A stretch of 64,000 nt of DNA from positions 2,108,001 to 2,172,000 of the forward strand of contig NZ_VFYP01000001.1 in the NCBI RefSeq assembly GCF_006443685.1. Direction: 5' to 3'. The position numbers were made by a program, and so were the translations under genes. Positions 52,978 through 61,961 of the stretch are shown piece by piece. Origin of the DNA: Rhizobium glycinendophyticum. GTDB lineage: Bacteria; Pseudomonadota; Alphaproteobacteria; Rhizobiales; Rhizobiaceae. The notes under the pieces were generated by a model. It was not told where the DNA came from and did not search any database. It was given only the letters and a program-made list of their open reading frames with translations. How positions within the stretch are numbered: position 1 is the first letter of the stretch; every line of letters begins with the position of its first letter.

Positions 52978-54615
52978 TCATTCAGCCGGAACGGCGGCGG
53001 GAGCGACCGAACCGGGGATCGGGGCTTCCTGGCGCTCATAGCCGAGGATGGTCATGAGGATGTTGTAGGCCATGATCAGGCTACCCAGCAGATACATGCC
53101 ACCACCGACAGCTCTGAGGACGTAGTAGGGGAACATGGCAGCGACGGACTCGGCGAACGAGTAGACCAGGAAGCCCTGGGCATCATATTCGCGCCACATG
53201 AGACCCTGCTGGATACCGGCGACCCACAAGACGGCGGCGTAGACGACGATACCGAGCGTGGCGAGCCAGAAGTGCCAGTTGACCAGACGCAGCGAGTACA
53301 GGCGATCACGGTTCCAGAGCTTGGGCGTCAGGTAGTAGACGGCACCGAAGGTGATCATGCCGACCCAGCCGAGTGCACCGGAGTGAACGTGACCGATGGT
53401 CCATTCCGTATAGTGGCTGAGCGAGTTGACGGCCTTGATGGACATCATCGGACCTTCGAAGGTCGACATGCCGTAGAAGGCAATCGCGATGACCATCATG
53501 CGGATGATCGGGTCGGTGCGGATCTTGTCCCAGGCGCCAGACAGCGTCATCAGACCGTTGATCATGCCGCCCCAGGAAGGCATCCACAGCATGATCGAGA
53601 AGACCATACCCAGTGTCTGCGCCCAGTCCGGCAGAGCGGTGTAGTGCAGGTGGTGCGGGCCGGCCCAGATATACATGAAGATCAGGGCCCAGAAATGGAT
53701 GATCGACAGGCGGTAGGAATAGACCGGACGACCGGCCTGCTTGGGCACGAAGTAGTACATCATGCCGAGGAAGCCGGCGGTGAGGAAGAAGCCGACGGCG
53801 TTATGGCCGTACCACCACTGCGTCAATGCATCCTGGACACCGGAGAAGACCGAGTAGCTCTTCACGCCGAGGAAGGAGACGGGCACCGCCAGATTGTTGA
53901 CGATGTGCAGCATGGCGATCGTCACGATGAAGGCGAGATAGAACCAGTTGGCCACATAGATATGGCTCTCCTTCCGGGTCATGATCGTGCCCATGAAGGT
54001 GATCAGATAGGCGACCCAGACGACGGTCAGCCAGAGGTCCACATACCATTCCGGCTCAGCATATTCACGGCCCTGCGTGATCCCCAGCAGATATCCGGTA
54101 GCGGCCATGATGATGAAGAACTGATAACCCCAGAACACGAACCAGCCGAGCGAACCGCCGAACAGGCGCTGGCGGGAAGTGCGCTGGACCACATAGAAGG
54201 AGGTGGCGATCAGCGCATTGCCGCCGAAGGCGAAAATGACGGCTGAGGTGTGCAGCGGACGAAGCCGGCCAAAATTCAGATATGGCTCAATGTCGAGATC
54301 GGGAAAGGCGAGCTGCAGCGCGACGACCACGCCAACGAGGAAGCCGACGACGCCCCAGAAGACCGTGGCAATGACGCCATAGCGCACAACCTCGTCGAAA
54401 TATTCCGACTTGGCCTTGGCCTCGACAGCCTGAGTGGCGCCCACCTTCGACGGCGCGAACTGCATCCGCCGCAGCATCACGATCGTGCCGGCGGTGAGCA
54501 CGAAGAACGCAACCCACATATGGGCTGCGAAGAGGCTGTCCTGGGTGAAGGCCACCCCGAGCAGCGCGGCGAAGGCGAGGACCGCCATCACCAAAGTCTC
54601 GACAGTATAGTTCAT
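52978..54615 (-). CDS. fixN: cbb3 cytochrome oxidase catalytic subunit FixN/CcoN
   Basis: A 545-residue inner-membrane haem-copper oxidase subunit I of type C with about twelve TMs. It starts [20 protein letters not shown]. Haem and Cu ligands are His in [15 protein letters not shown] (about 118), [10 protein letters not shown] (about 267), [10 protein letters not shown] (about 317, CuB pair) and [10 protein letters not shown] (about 405). It reduces O2 with high affinity under micro-oxic conditions. The start is ATG 54615; an upstream reading to 54648 lacks conservation. An anaerobox lies 108 bases upstream, consistent with FnrN control. Confidence 0.97.
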   Translation of the reverse strand: MNYTVETLVMAVLAFAALLGVAFTQDSLFAAHMWVAFFVLTAGTIVMLRRMQFAPSKVGATQAVEAKAKSEYFDEVVRYGVIATVFWGVVGFLVGVVVALQLAFPDLDIEPYLNFGRLRPLHTSAVIFAFGGNALIATSFYVVQRTSRQRLFGGSLGWFVFWGYQFFIIMAATGYLLGITQGREYAEPEWYVDLWLTVVWVAYLITFMGTIMTRKESHIYVANWFYLAFIVTIAMLHIVNNLAVPVSFLGVKSYSVFSGVQDALTQWWYGHNAVGFFLTAGFLGMMYYFVPKQAGRPVYSYRLSIIHFWALIFMYIWAGPHHLHYTALPDWAQTLGMVFSIMLWMPSWGGMINGLMTLSGAWDKIRTDPIIRMMVIAIAFYGMSTFEGPMMSIKAVNSLSHYTEWTIGHVHSGALGWVGMITFGAVYYLTPKLWNRDRLYSLRLVNWHFWLATLGIVVYAAVLWVAGIQQGLMWREYDAQGFLVYSFAESVAAMFPYYVLRAVGGGMYLLGSLIMAYNILMTILGYERQEAPIPGSVAPAAVPAE

Positions 54616-54722
54616 TGTTGGAATCCCCCAACGGCTTGCTGATCTCATCGCGATACGTCCGCTCCGTCTGGAGAATCCTCTCGCGTCGACTGCACCATTC
54701 GCATCGGCAGGGGCAAAGCACC

Positions 54723-54736
54723 TTGATCCAAGTCAA
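54723..54736. promoter_or_regulatory. FNR/FixK box between fixN and hemerythrin gene
   Basis: TTGATCCAAGTCAA matches TTGA(C/T)-N4-(G/A)TCAA. The fixN ATG (minus) is 108 bases to one side and the hemerythrin ATG (plus) is 154 bases to the other. It is the usual activator site for fixN and may also act on the divergent gene. Confidence 0.85.
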
Positions 54737-54889
54737 TGCGCATTCGCTGAAAATTGGCGACCTTCTGCTTCGCATCCGGGTTAGCGACCTCTCGGGCCGG
54801 CTTCGGGCAGTGCACGAGTGACGGCCCGGCACGCGTGTCTTGGGAGTGCTGGCATGCCGCCGACCGGTGTGCCGTTGGAGATATCGGAC

Positions 54890-55420
54890 ATGCTGACCAC
54901 AACGACGACTGATATGGCGGGGCCGAATGCGGCGAAGACGGGAAATGCCCGCCTGGACGCCGGCAAATGGGGGCTGGACTGGCTGCACCGCGCCCAGGAG
55001 GAGCAACTTGCCCTCTGCCACGAACTGGAAGAGATTGCCGATTCGCTGCCGGGCAGCGTCAATCGCCAGAAATGCATTTACGCCGCAAAGGCGCTCGGCC
55101 CCCTGATCAAGGGGATCCATCACTACGAAGAAACCGTGCTCTTCCCGCAACTGCAGGCGGCAGGCGAAGCCAACGATCACCTGGCTTCGACGCTTGAACG
55201 GTTGAAGTTCGAGCACTGCGAGGATGAGTGTTTTGCCGAGGAGCTGACGGATGCGCTGCTGCGCCTGGGTTCGGGCTCGGCGGTCAACATGGAGGCTGTG
55301 GGTTACATGCTGCGCGGCTTCTTCGAGGGGCTACGCCGCCACATCGCCTTCGAGCGTGAGCATTTGCTCATGGGTGTCCGCCCCGATGACGCCCCAGCGC
55401 CGGCCGATCAGGTCAGCTGA
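54890..55420 (+). CDS. Hemerythrin-domain protein
   Basis: A 176-residue cytoplasmic protein with a four-helix hemerythrin fold that could bind a di-iron centre. Ligand motifs: LCHELEEIADSLPG (about 41-54), GIHHYEETVLFPQL (H..E..FP, about 74-87), LKFEHCEDECFAEEL (about 104-118) and HIAFEREHLL (about 155). The ATG at 54890 has GGAG about 10 bases before. Upstream ATG 54854 is an option. Divergent from fixN over a shared anaerobox. It may sense or buffer O2 or NO, but this is inference. Confidence 0.85.
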   Translation: MLTTTTTDMAGPNAAKTGNARLDAGKWGLDWLHRAQEEQLALCHELEEIADSLPGSVNRQKCIYAAKALGPLIKGIHHYEETVLFPQLQAAGEANDHLASTLERLKFEHCEDECFAEELTDALLRLGSGSAVNMEAVGYMLRGFFEGLRRHIAFEREHLLMGVRPDDAPAPADQVS

Positions 55421-55439
55421 ACCGGTTCATGACTGCCGA

Positions 55440-56177
55440 TCAGGCGGCGATGCCGCCGACCATCGGTTCGTCCTCGCCAAAGGTCAGGACCGCACCGTTG
55501 ATCACGCCCTGAGAGGCCCGCAACGGGCTGTAGCGCGCGCGCAACATCACCGCGCCATCCGCCATCGATCGGAAGACCGCCGAGATGGAACCGGTGCGAC
55601 CGGCAAAGGCGGCGTCAAGCGCTTCTCGCAGGTCCTGGCGCATATCGGGGTCGGGACAGATATCAAGCACACTCCGGCCGATCAGGTCCATCTGCGGCGC
55701 GCCCAGCATACTGGCCATCGGCGGGTTGGCGAAGAGATACCGGTAGTCCCGCGTGACCACCGCAATCCGCTCCGGCAGATTGTTGAGGATCGTCTCATTG
55801 AGCATTTCGTCGTCATCGGAACCGGACGTTTCCGCGCTGATCGGCACATGCATCGGCGGAGCCGCCTGCCCGCGTCTCGGGCCGAAATAGCGTTCGACAA
55901 GCAGGGACAGCATGGAGGCGTGGCGCAATACGCAGGCCCGATCGTCAGCGTCCTCGCGGATCAGCGACGTCACCAAGCGCATCTGCAGGTAAATGTCGTC
56001 GGTATCGGTCGCCCGGTAGCTGACAAGGTCGGTCAACAGAGGTTCGATCTCGCGGTCGATGGCACGCACCAGCTCATCATTTCCGCTGCGAATGGCCTGC
56101 TGCAACAGACGATTCTTCAGCGATATGCTTTCTGACAGGACGCGTAGATTTGCATCTCGAAATTCGCCGAACGACAT
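55440..56177 (-). CDS. PAS-domain protein, unknown output
   Basis: A 245-residue protein. Residues 1-95 are helical and charged (SLKNRLLQQAIRSGNDELVR). A PAS domain fills about 125-235, with ETILNNLPERIAVVTRDYRY, LFANPPMASMLGAP and GAVLTFGEDEP in PAS positions. No kinase, HTH, GGDEF or other output domain is visible, so it may act by protein contact. Convergent with the hemerythrin gene (20 bases apart). Any role in O2 or redox sensing is inferred only from location. Confidence 0.78.
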   Translation of the reverse strand: MSFGEFRDANLRVLSESISLKNRLLQQAIRSGNDELVRAIDREIEPLLTDLVSYRATDTDDIYLQMRLVTSLIREDADDRACVLRHASMLSLLVERYFGPRRGQAAPPMHVPISAETSGSDDDEMLNETILNNLPERIAVVTRDYRYLFANPPMASMLGAPQMDLIGRSVLDICPDPDMRQDLREALDAAFAGRTGSISAVFRSMADGAVMLRARYSPLRASQGVINGAVLTFGEDEPMVGGIAA

Positions 56178-56342
56178 TCTTCACCTCACCAGCGGTGTGA
56201 CGAAATTCAGGAATCCATCACACGGTTCTCGTGTGGAGCCGTAACATGAGGTGGCATCACCTTCAATTCCAGCGAGCGGTCGGCAGTGCTCAGCCCAAAA
56301 AATGTTACGCTTGAAACGCTCACAACCGTCAGAAATGAGGGA

Positions 56343-57272
56343 TTAAATCTTCCGCTTAATATTCCAGCGGTCATGGTACCAGAGCCATTGCTCCGGTAGC
56401 TCGCGCACCCATGATTCAACCTTGTCATTAAGCACCTGCGAAGTGGCGTTGACGTCGATCTGCCCCTTTTCGTTGCGCGGCAAGGTGATAGCCGGTTCGA
56501 TCTCCAGGCGGAAACGGTTGCCCGGCAGTCGGATGCAGCGAGCCGGATAAACCTCACATTCGAACTGGCGTGCGAGCTTGGCCAGTAGCGGATTGGTCCG
56601 CACGGGAGTGTTGAAGAAGCGGGTCTCGACACCCTTCTTGAACTTCTGGTCGACGAGAACGCCGACGCCGCCGCCATGTTCGAGCTGCCGTGCAAGGGCA
56701 AAGGAAGAGCCGGCATGGGACGGCACCAGCTTGCCCATTCGCTTGCGGCGGAAATCGAAGACCTTTTCGGCGACGTAAGGGTTGTTCGGCGGCCGAAACA
56801 GCACCGTGACGTAAAGGCCGAAGGCGGCACCAGCCACGGGCAAAAGCTCAAAATTGGCCGTGTGGGCGGTAAAGACGATGAAGGGCCGCGGATTGTCGCG
56901 CAGGTCCAGGAACTGCTCGACGCCGGAGACCTCGACCCTGCCCTCGCCCGGCCGCTGCGGGTCAAAGTCAAACAGCCTGTCGAGGAAGACATATTCGGCT
57001 GCAAGCCGGCCCATATGGCCCCAGCTTGCAAGCGCGATGGCCTCCCGCTCGGCCGCGGATTTCTCTGGAAACGCGTTGCGCAGGTTGACCTGCATGAGGT
57101 GGTGGCGCTTCGTCTTCGGACCGATCCAGCGCATCAGCCGATCGGCGAAGTTGATCGCCGCGTCAGCCGGGAAGATCTTGAGCGCCGTCAAAAACCCGAA
57201 GGCCAATTGCGCAATGGTCCAGTGATAGGCCTTGCGCAGGAAGAGCACGATGCGGGTGATGAACATCCGCAC
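56343..57272 (-). CDS. lpxXL: Lipid A very-long-chain acyltransferase LpxXL
   Basis: A 309-residue inner-membrane acyltransferase of the LpxL/HtrB family. An N-terminal hydrophobic helix (about 15-35) is followed by the catalytic HxxxxE motif in VFTAHTANFELLPVAG (about 133-148). FRPPNNPYV and VLVDQKFKKG lie downstream. In Rhizobiaceae LpxXL adds 27-hydroxyoctacosanoate to lipid A from AcpXL. It is the last gene of the acpXL operon and lies 4 bases after the alcohol-dehydrogenase-like gene. GTG/ATG at 57272 begins MRMFITRIVLF. Confidence 0.93.
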   Translation of the reverse strand: MRMFITRIVLFLRKAYHWTIAQLAFGFLTALKIFPADAAINFADRLMRWIGPKTKRHHLMQVNLRNAFPEKSAAEREAIALASWGHMGRLAAEYVFLDRLFDFDPQRPGEGRVEVSGVEQFLDLRDNPRPFIVFTAHTANFELLPVAGAAFGLYVTVLFRPPNNPYVAEKVFDFRRKRMGKLVPSHAGSSFALARQLEHGGGVGVLVDQKFKKGVETRFFNTPVRTNPLLAKLARQFECEVYPARCIRLPGNRFRLEIEPAITLPRNEKGQIDVNATSQVLNDKVESWVRELPEQWLWYHDRWNIKRKI

Positions 57273-57276
57273 CGGA

Positions 57277-58305
57277 TCAATCCATCTTCAGGATGATCTT
57301 GCCGAACACCTGGCGACCTTCCATCCGCGACAGAGCTCGATCGATGTCATCAAAGGAAACCTGCGTATCGATGACCGGATGGACGATGCCGCGCGCCATC
57401 TTCTGCATGGCGTTCGCCATGTTTTCCATGCGGCAGCCGAAGGAACCGAGCAGCTTCAACTGTTGCTGGAAAAGCATCATCAGGTTCATGTCGGTCGAAA
57501 CACCCGAGGTCGAACCGCAGGTGACGAGGCGGCCACCGCGCTTCAGGCAGAGCATGGAGCCGGCCCAGGTGTCCTTGCCCACATGTTCGAAGACGACATC
57601 GACGCCCTTCTTCTTGGTCAGCTTGCGCACGACACCTTCGAAACGATCGGTGCGGTAGTTGATGACATGATCGGCACCCAGCGCCTTGGCCGGCTCGATC
57701 TTGTCGTCGGAGCCGACGGTGGTGATGACGGTGCAGCCCATCTTCTTGGCCAGCTGGATAGCGGCCGTGCCGATGCCGGAACCGCCGGCATGAACGAGGA
57801 TGGTCTCGCCCGGCTCCAGCTTGGCATTGTCGAACAGCATGTGTTCGACCGTGCCGAAGGTCACCGGAGCAAGAGCCGCACCGATGGCGTCGACACCCGG
57901 AGGGGCCGGCACCAGCAGACGGGCCGGCAGGTTGATCTTCTCCTGGGCGAATCCATCGAGGTGGAAGCCGTGCACGCCTGAGACGTTTTCGCAGAGATTG
58001 TCGCGGCCTTCGCGGCAGGGCTTGCAGAGACCGCAGGTCCGCGCGCCGTAGACGGCGGCGAGCTGGCCCGGCAGGATATTGCCGACACCGGGGCCAATCG
58101 CCTCGACCACGCCGGAAGCTTCCGCCCCGATGACAAGTGGCATCTTGCGCTTGGCGAAGGCCATGCCGCGCCAACCCCAGACGTCAATGTGGTTCAGCGC
58201 GACCGCTTTGACGCGCAGAGTCACTTCGCCCGGACCGGGCGCTTCCGGCTCCGGCAGATCGACAATTTCGAGCTTGCGGTCTTCGACCAGTTGCAATGCG
58301 CGCAT
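57277..58305 (-). CDS. adhXL: Zinc-type alcohol dehydrogenase-like protein of C28 acyl operon
   Basis: A 342-residue MDR-superfamily oxidoreductase. The catalytic-Zn Cys position near residue 40 reads NHIDVWGWRG, so that ligand is missing. The structural Zn Cys set CGLCKPCREGRDNLC (about 94-108) is intact. Nucleotide-binding HAGGSGIGTAAIQLAKKMG at about 165. The pattern is quinone-oxidoreductase-like. In the acpXL operon it likely provides a redox step, perhaps enoyl-ACP reduction; this is inferred. The symbol follows rhizobial usage and is from memory. Confidence 0.82.
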   Translation of the reverse strand: MRALQLVEDRKLEIVDLPEPEAPGPGEVTLRVKAVALNHIDVWGWRGMAFAKRKMPLVIGAEASGVVEAIGPGVGNILPGQLAAVYGARTCGLCKPCREGRDNLCENVSGVHGFHLDGFAQEKINLPARLLVPAPPGVDAIGAALAPVTFGTVEHMLFDNAKLEPGETILVHAGGSGIGTAAIQLAKKMGCTVITTVGSDDKIEPAKALGADHVINYRTDRFEGVVRKLTKKKGVDVVFEHVGKDTWAGSMLCLKRGGRLVTCGSTSGVSTDMNLMMLFQQQLKLLGSFGCRMENMANAMQKMARGIVHPVIDTQVSFDDIDRALSRMEGRQVFGKIILKMD

Positions 58306-58418
58306 GACATCTTTCCTTCAGGGCTTAGGGCGGATGAGGCGTCGTCACGCTCTCATCATCATGCCCGGGCATGTCCCGAGCATCTGCCGACCTTCATTGT
58401 TCTTTGCGAGGTTCGTGG

Positions 58419-58441
58419 ATCCTCGGCTTGAAGCCGAGGAT
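58419..58441. repeat. Palindromic repeat inside the C28 operon
   Basis: Ten-base arms ATCCTCGGCT and AGCCGAGGAT around TGA, within the 162-base gap between the second condensing-enzyme gene and adhXL. The flanking CGTGGATCCTCGG and GAGGATGACG match a common rhizobial palindrome also seen in part at 9596. It may modulate the relative level of upstream and downstream messages. Confidence 0.65.
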
Positions 58442-58467
58442 GACGTCCCGCCTTGTTGGCGCAGGCC

Positions 58468-59757
58468 TTAGACCGGATCCCGCGTCATGACAAGGCTGGC
58501 ATTCTGGCCGCCGAAGCCGAAGGAATTGGAGAGAACGGCCGACACAGACGCCTCCCGCTTCGCATTCGGCACAACGTCGAGCACGATCGAGGGATCGGCA
58601 TTGGCGTAATTGATCGTCGGCGGCAGCGTGCCGGTCAGCATGGTCTGGATCGAGAACACCGCCTCGACCGCACCGGCGGCGGTCAGCGTATGACCGATCA
58701 TGGACTTGTTCGACGAGCACGGTATCGCGTCCTTCAACCGGTCACCGAAGACGGACAGCATGGCGCCATATTCCATCTTGTCGTTTTCAGGCGTCGAGGT
58801 GCCATGGGCATTGATATAGCCGATTGCGTCCTCGGAGAGGCCAGCATCGGCAAGTGCTGCCTTGATCGTGGCAATCGCCGGGCCGCCGTCGGGGGACGAG
58901 CGGGTGCGGTGAAAATAGTCGGCCTTTTCGCCGCAGCCCTTGATAACGCCGAGCACCTTGGCGCCACGGGCCACTGCGGACTCCAGCGATTCCAGAACGA
59001 GGGTGGCTGCCCCCTCGGCGATCACGAAACCGTCGCGCTCCTTGCTGAACGGCTTGGATGCCTTTTCAGGCGGATCGTTCTGGGTTGAGAGCGCCGAGAG
59101 CAGCGAGAAGCGGATGACGGATTCCGGGCTGATCGAACCGTCGGTCGCGACCGTCAGTGCACGGTCGGTCCGCCCCTGACGGATCGCCTCGACGCCGAGC
59201 TGGATTGCGGTGGCGCCGGAGGCGCAGGCCGTCGACAGCGTCACCGGCAGGCCGCGCGTGCCGAACTTGTCGGCGAGGCGCTCCGAGATCGAGCCGAACT
59301 GTACGGCTTCAAGGAAGACCGGATCCGGCTTTTCGCGCATGGCGGCAAGGAAGCGCACATAGGCGTCGCTCGGCTCGGTCGACGGCGGCGCGCGCTCTGC
59401 TAGCGCAAAACGATCGTGCCATTCCGGCTCGACCGGCGGGGCGGCGAGAAACAGCGGCCCGTTGAAATCACCGTTGAGGCCAGCCTGGGCGAGCGCTTCG
59501 ATCGTGGTTTCGCGCGCCAGCGCGTAGGAACGCTCGACAGCGTTGTTGGCCGGCACCGCGATGAAATCGACGGTACCGCCGATGCGGGTTGACATGCCCT
59601 CGGTTTCGAAGCGCTTGATGTAATGAATGCCGGACTGGCCGGACGTCAGCTTCGCCCAGTTGTCGGAAAGCCCCTGGCCAAGCGAGGTGATCACGCCCAT
59701 GCCGGTAACGGCGACGATCGGGCGGCCGAGGTGATCCTTGAAACGTGTGTCAGTCAT
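58468..59757 (-). CDS. fabF1XL: Beta-ketoacyl-ACP synthase, catalytically complete (second KAS of C28 operon)
   Basis: A 429-residue condensing enzyme of the FabF family. The Cys-His-His triad is intact: Cys in TACASGATAI (about 178), His in YINAHGTSTPENDK (about 320) and His in KSMIGHTLTAAGAVEA (about 355). The Lys is in the same motif. It extends acyl-AcpXL toward C28. It lies 12 bases after the first KAS gene. Numbering of fabF1XL/fabF2XL is from memory of the R. leguminosarum operon and may be reversed. Confidence 0.9.
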   Translation of the reverse strand: MTDTRFKDHLGRPIVAVTGMGVITSLGQGLSDNWAKLTSGQSGIHYIKRFETEGMSTRIGGTVDFIAVPANNAVERSYALARETTIEALAQAGLNGDFNGPLFLAAPPVEPEWHDRFALAERAPPSTEPSDAYVRFLAAMREKPDPVFLEAVQFGSISERLADKFGTRGLPVTLSTACASGATAIQLGVEAIRQGRTDRALTVATDGSISPESVIRFSLLSALSTQNDPPEKASKPFSKERDGFVIAEGAATLVLESLESAVARGAKVLGVIKGCGEKADYFHRTRSSPDGGPAIATIKAALADAGLSEDAIGYINAHGTSTPENDKMEYGAMLSVFGDRLKDAIPCSSNKSMIGHTLTAAGAVEAVFSIQTMLTGTLPPTINYANADPSIVLDVVPNAKREASVSAVLSNSFGFGGQNASLVMTRDPV

Positions 59758-59769
59758 CGAACGATCTCC

Positions 59770-60972
59770 TCACGCATCGGCCGAGAGCACGGCAAGGCCC
59801 TCGCCCCGCACATAGCCGACGGTGGTGACGATGGCATGCCGCGCGGCGGACGCTTGCGCGGTCTCATGGGCGGCATCGAAGGCGGGAACGATCGCACCGG
59901 AATCGATGGCAAGTGCCGCAAGAGCAAGCCCCGCCGGGAACTGCGCTTCCAGCGAATGGCCGATCGAACCGGCAAAGCCGCGAACAGGCATGCCGGAGAA
60001 ACGTTCCGCAAGGGAAGCCTTCTCACGTCGCGTAAGGTCCGCGAGGCCCGACGCCCCGGAAAAGACGATGGTGTCGTCAGCCGAAAGCGACGAGGCTTCG
60101 GGCGCGATGCGGTTGAGGCGCGCCTCAAGCTTGCCCTCATCGCGGCTGCCACGATCGCCTTCGACAGCGTCGAGCACGGCGTAGATATGTGCGCCCCGCG
60201 CTTCTGCATGCTCACGGGACTCAAGCACCAGAAAGGCCCCGACCGTTCCAAGGATCATGCCGCCGCCCTCAGAGCCATCGCGCGCCCAAAGCGGCTGCCA
60301 TGGACCCGTCTGGTGGGCGCGGATTCCCTCGACCAGGAGCAGGATATCGGCGCGCTCGGCGATGAAGGCGCCGCCGACCAGGGTGTGGGTCGACTGACCG
60401 GCCTTGATGCGGGCAAAGGCGGTCTCTATGGCGGATATGCCGGCGGATTCCTCACCCATGAAGGTCCGCGACGATCCGGTGACCTTGTGCACGATGGAAA
60501 TATTGCCAGCGAGCAGATTGGACAGCTGTGCGAGGAAGAGCGTCGGGCGAAGCTCGGTGGTCAGCTTTTCGATCAGCAGCCGTTCGCGGTCGTTGCGCTT
60601 CAGCGCCTCGTCAACGATCAGGCTGTCGACCGCGATGTCACGTTCGCCACCGCCGGCGGCCACGATCAGGTCCATCGAGCCACAAGCCTCGACATCGTCC
60701 TTCATGCCGGCATCATCGAGCGCGAGGCCCGCCGCAAACACGCCGAGGCGCTGCCAGTTTTCCATCTGCCGCTGGTCTTTGCGACCAATCTGGGCAGACC
60801 AGTCGATCTCAGGCAGGCGGTGCACGACGTAAGGGCTGAACTTCTCCGTCTCCAGCACCGGCTCCGGTGCCTGGGGAGAAGACAGGAGGGCGATATGCGG
60901 CTCCTTGCCCGTGCCATGGCAGGTGACGATGCCAATCCCGGTGATCACCACATCATTCGGCTGTTTGACCAT
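59770..60972 (-). CDS. fabF2XL: KAS-like protein lacking active-site Cys and first His (first KAS of C28 operon)
   Basis: A 400-residue thiolase-fold protein, starting MVKQPNDVVITGIGIVTCHG. At the position of the catalytic Cys (normally TACASG) it reads GEESAG, so the Cys is Glu. The first His (normally HGTSTP) falls in VEGDRGSRDEG with no His. The last His is kept in GSIGHSLEAQFPAG. A dimer with the intact second KAS, like chain-length-factor/KS-alpha pairs, is suggested. The ATG at 60972 is chosen because the conserved strand begins there; the ORF opens at 61059. A 104-base gap separates it from fabZXL. Confidence 0.88.
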   Translation of the reverse strand: MVKQPNDVVITGIGIVTCHGTGKEPHIALLSSPQAPEPVLETEKFSPYVVHRLPEIDWSAQIGRKDQRQMENWQRLGVFAAGLALDDAGMKDDVEACGSMDLIVAAGGGERDIAVDSLIVDEALKRNDRERLLIEKLTTELRPTLFLAQLSNLLAGNISIVHKVTGSSRTFMGEESAGISAIETAFARIKAGQSTHTLVGGAFIAERADILLLVEGIRAHQTGPWQPLWARDGSEGGGMILGTVGAFLVLESREHAEARGAHIYAVLDAVEGDRGSRDEGKLEARLNRIAPEASSLSADDTIVFSGASGLADLTRREKASLAERFSGMPVRGFAGSIGHSLEAQFPAGLALAALAIDSGAIVPAFDAAHETAQASAARHAIVTTVGYVRGEGLAVLSADA

Positions 60973-61076
60973 ATGCAATCCTCTCGCCGACGGGAGGGTC
61001 GGCGTTAAAAAGCGGGTTTTCCCGAATAAGGCCCGAAGGTCAAGAGGCGATTGCGTCAAAGCGCAGGCTGAGGCCT

Positions 61077-61550
61077 TTAGCCCTGTGCAGCCATGGCAGC
61101 GACGAGGCCGACTTCCTCGGCACGCTTGCGCACGATCGGCGCCAACGGCACTTCGGAAAAGGGCACGGTGCGCAGCTTTAGCTGGGCATCGCAGACCTTC
61201 TTGCCGGCGCTGGTGATCCTTGCCTTGGTAACAGCAAAGCCAGATCCGTCGTGTTCCAGCTCCGCCTCGATATCGAGGATGGCGCCCGGCTCGACGAAAG
61301 TGCGCATCTTGGCACCATCAACCGACATCAGGAAAGGCATGGCGGAAAAATCCTTGACCGCGAGCAGCAGCATGCCGGAGGCCTGCGCCATGGTCTCGAT
61401 CAGGAGAACGCCGGGCACCAGCGGCATGCCGGGGAAATGACCCTCGAACACGGGGCTTTCCATCGGCACGACCGACTGGGCCTTCAAACGACCAAGGCCG
61501 AGATCCACGCTCTCGACCTTGTCAATCATCTGGAAATATTCAAGCAGCAT
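61077..61550 (-). CDS. fabZXL: (3R)-hydroxyacyl-ACP dehydratase of FabZ type
   Basis: A 157-residue hot-dog-fold dehydratase. The FabZ motif is intact: FEGHFPGMPLVPGVLLIETMAQASG (in part), with His in GHFPG (about 40) and Glu in LIETMAQ (about 55). It removes water from the 3-hydroxyacyl-AcpXL intermediate. It lies 27 bases after acpXL and belongs to the same operon. Confidence 0.93.
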   Translation of the reverse strand: MLLEYFQMIDKVESVDLGLGRLKAQSVVPMESPVFEGHFPGMPLVPGVLLIETMAQASGMLLLAVKDFSAMPFLMSVDGAKMRTFVEPGAILDIEAELEHDGSGFAVTKARITSAGKKVCDAQLKLRTVPFSEVPLAPIVRKRAEEVGLVAAMAAQG

Positions 61551-61577
61551 GACGATTTCCGTCCTTGAGAAGACGGA

Positions 61578-61856
61578 TCAGCCCTTGGCGGCCTTCAGTT
61601 CGTCGATCTTGGCACAGAGGTTCTTCAGGACGAAGTATTCCTCGGTCGAAACCTTGCCTTCGTTGACTTCCTGCGTCCACTGCTCAAGCGGGATCTTGAT
61701 GCCGAATTCCTTGTCGATCGCGAAAACGATGTCGAGGAAGTCGAGGCTGTCGATGCCGAGGTCGTCAATCGTGTGGCTTTCCGGCGTAATCGTCTCGCGA
61801 TCGATTTCGCTGGTGTCAGCAATGATGTCGGCAACTTTGTCGAATGTAGCGGTCAC
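61578..61856 (-). CDS. acpXL: Dedicated acyl carrier protein AcpXL
   Basis: A 92-residue acidic carrier protein. The phosphopantetheine Ser is in [15 protein letters not shown] (about 38). The length and the downstream gene set mark it as AcpXL, which carries the C28 chain for lipid A. It is the first gene of the operon. The 105 bases upstream, down to the hemN stop, should contain the promoter, but no boxes are obvious. Confidence 0.96.
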   Translation of the reverse strand: MTATFDKVADIIADTSEIDRETITPESHTIDDLGIDSLDFLDIVFAIDKEFGIKIPLEQWTQEVNEGKVSTEEYFVLKNLCAKIDELKAAKG

Positions 61857-61961
61857 GCCAGTACCTCATATGTCTCAAATTCTGTGTTCCACATAGGGAA
61901 AACAGGGGGAAATGCCAATGGCCGTTTTTCGCGGACGCAACATTTGGCCCCGAGGTGTTGC

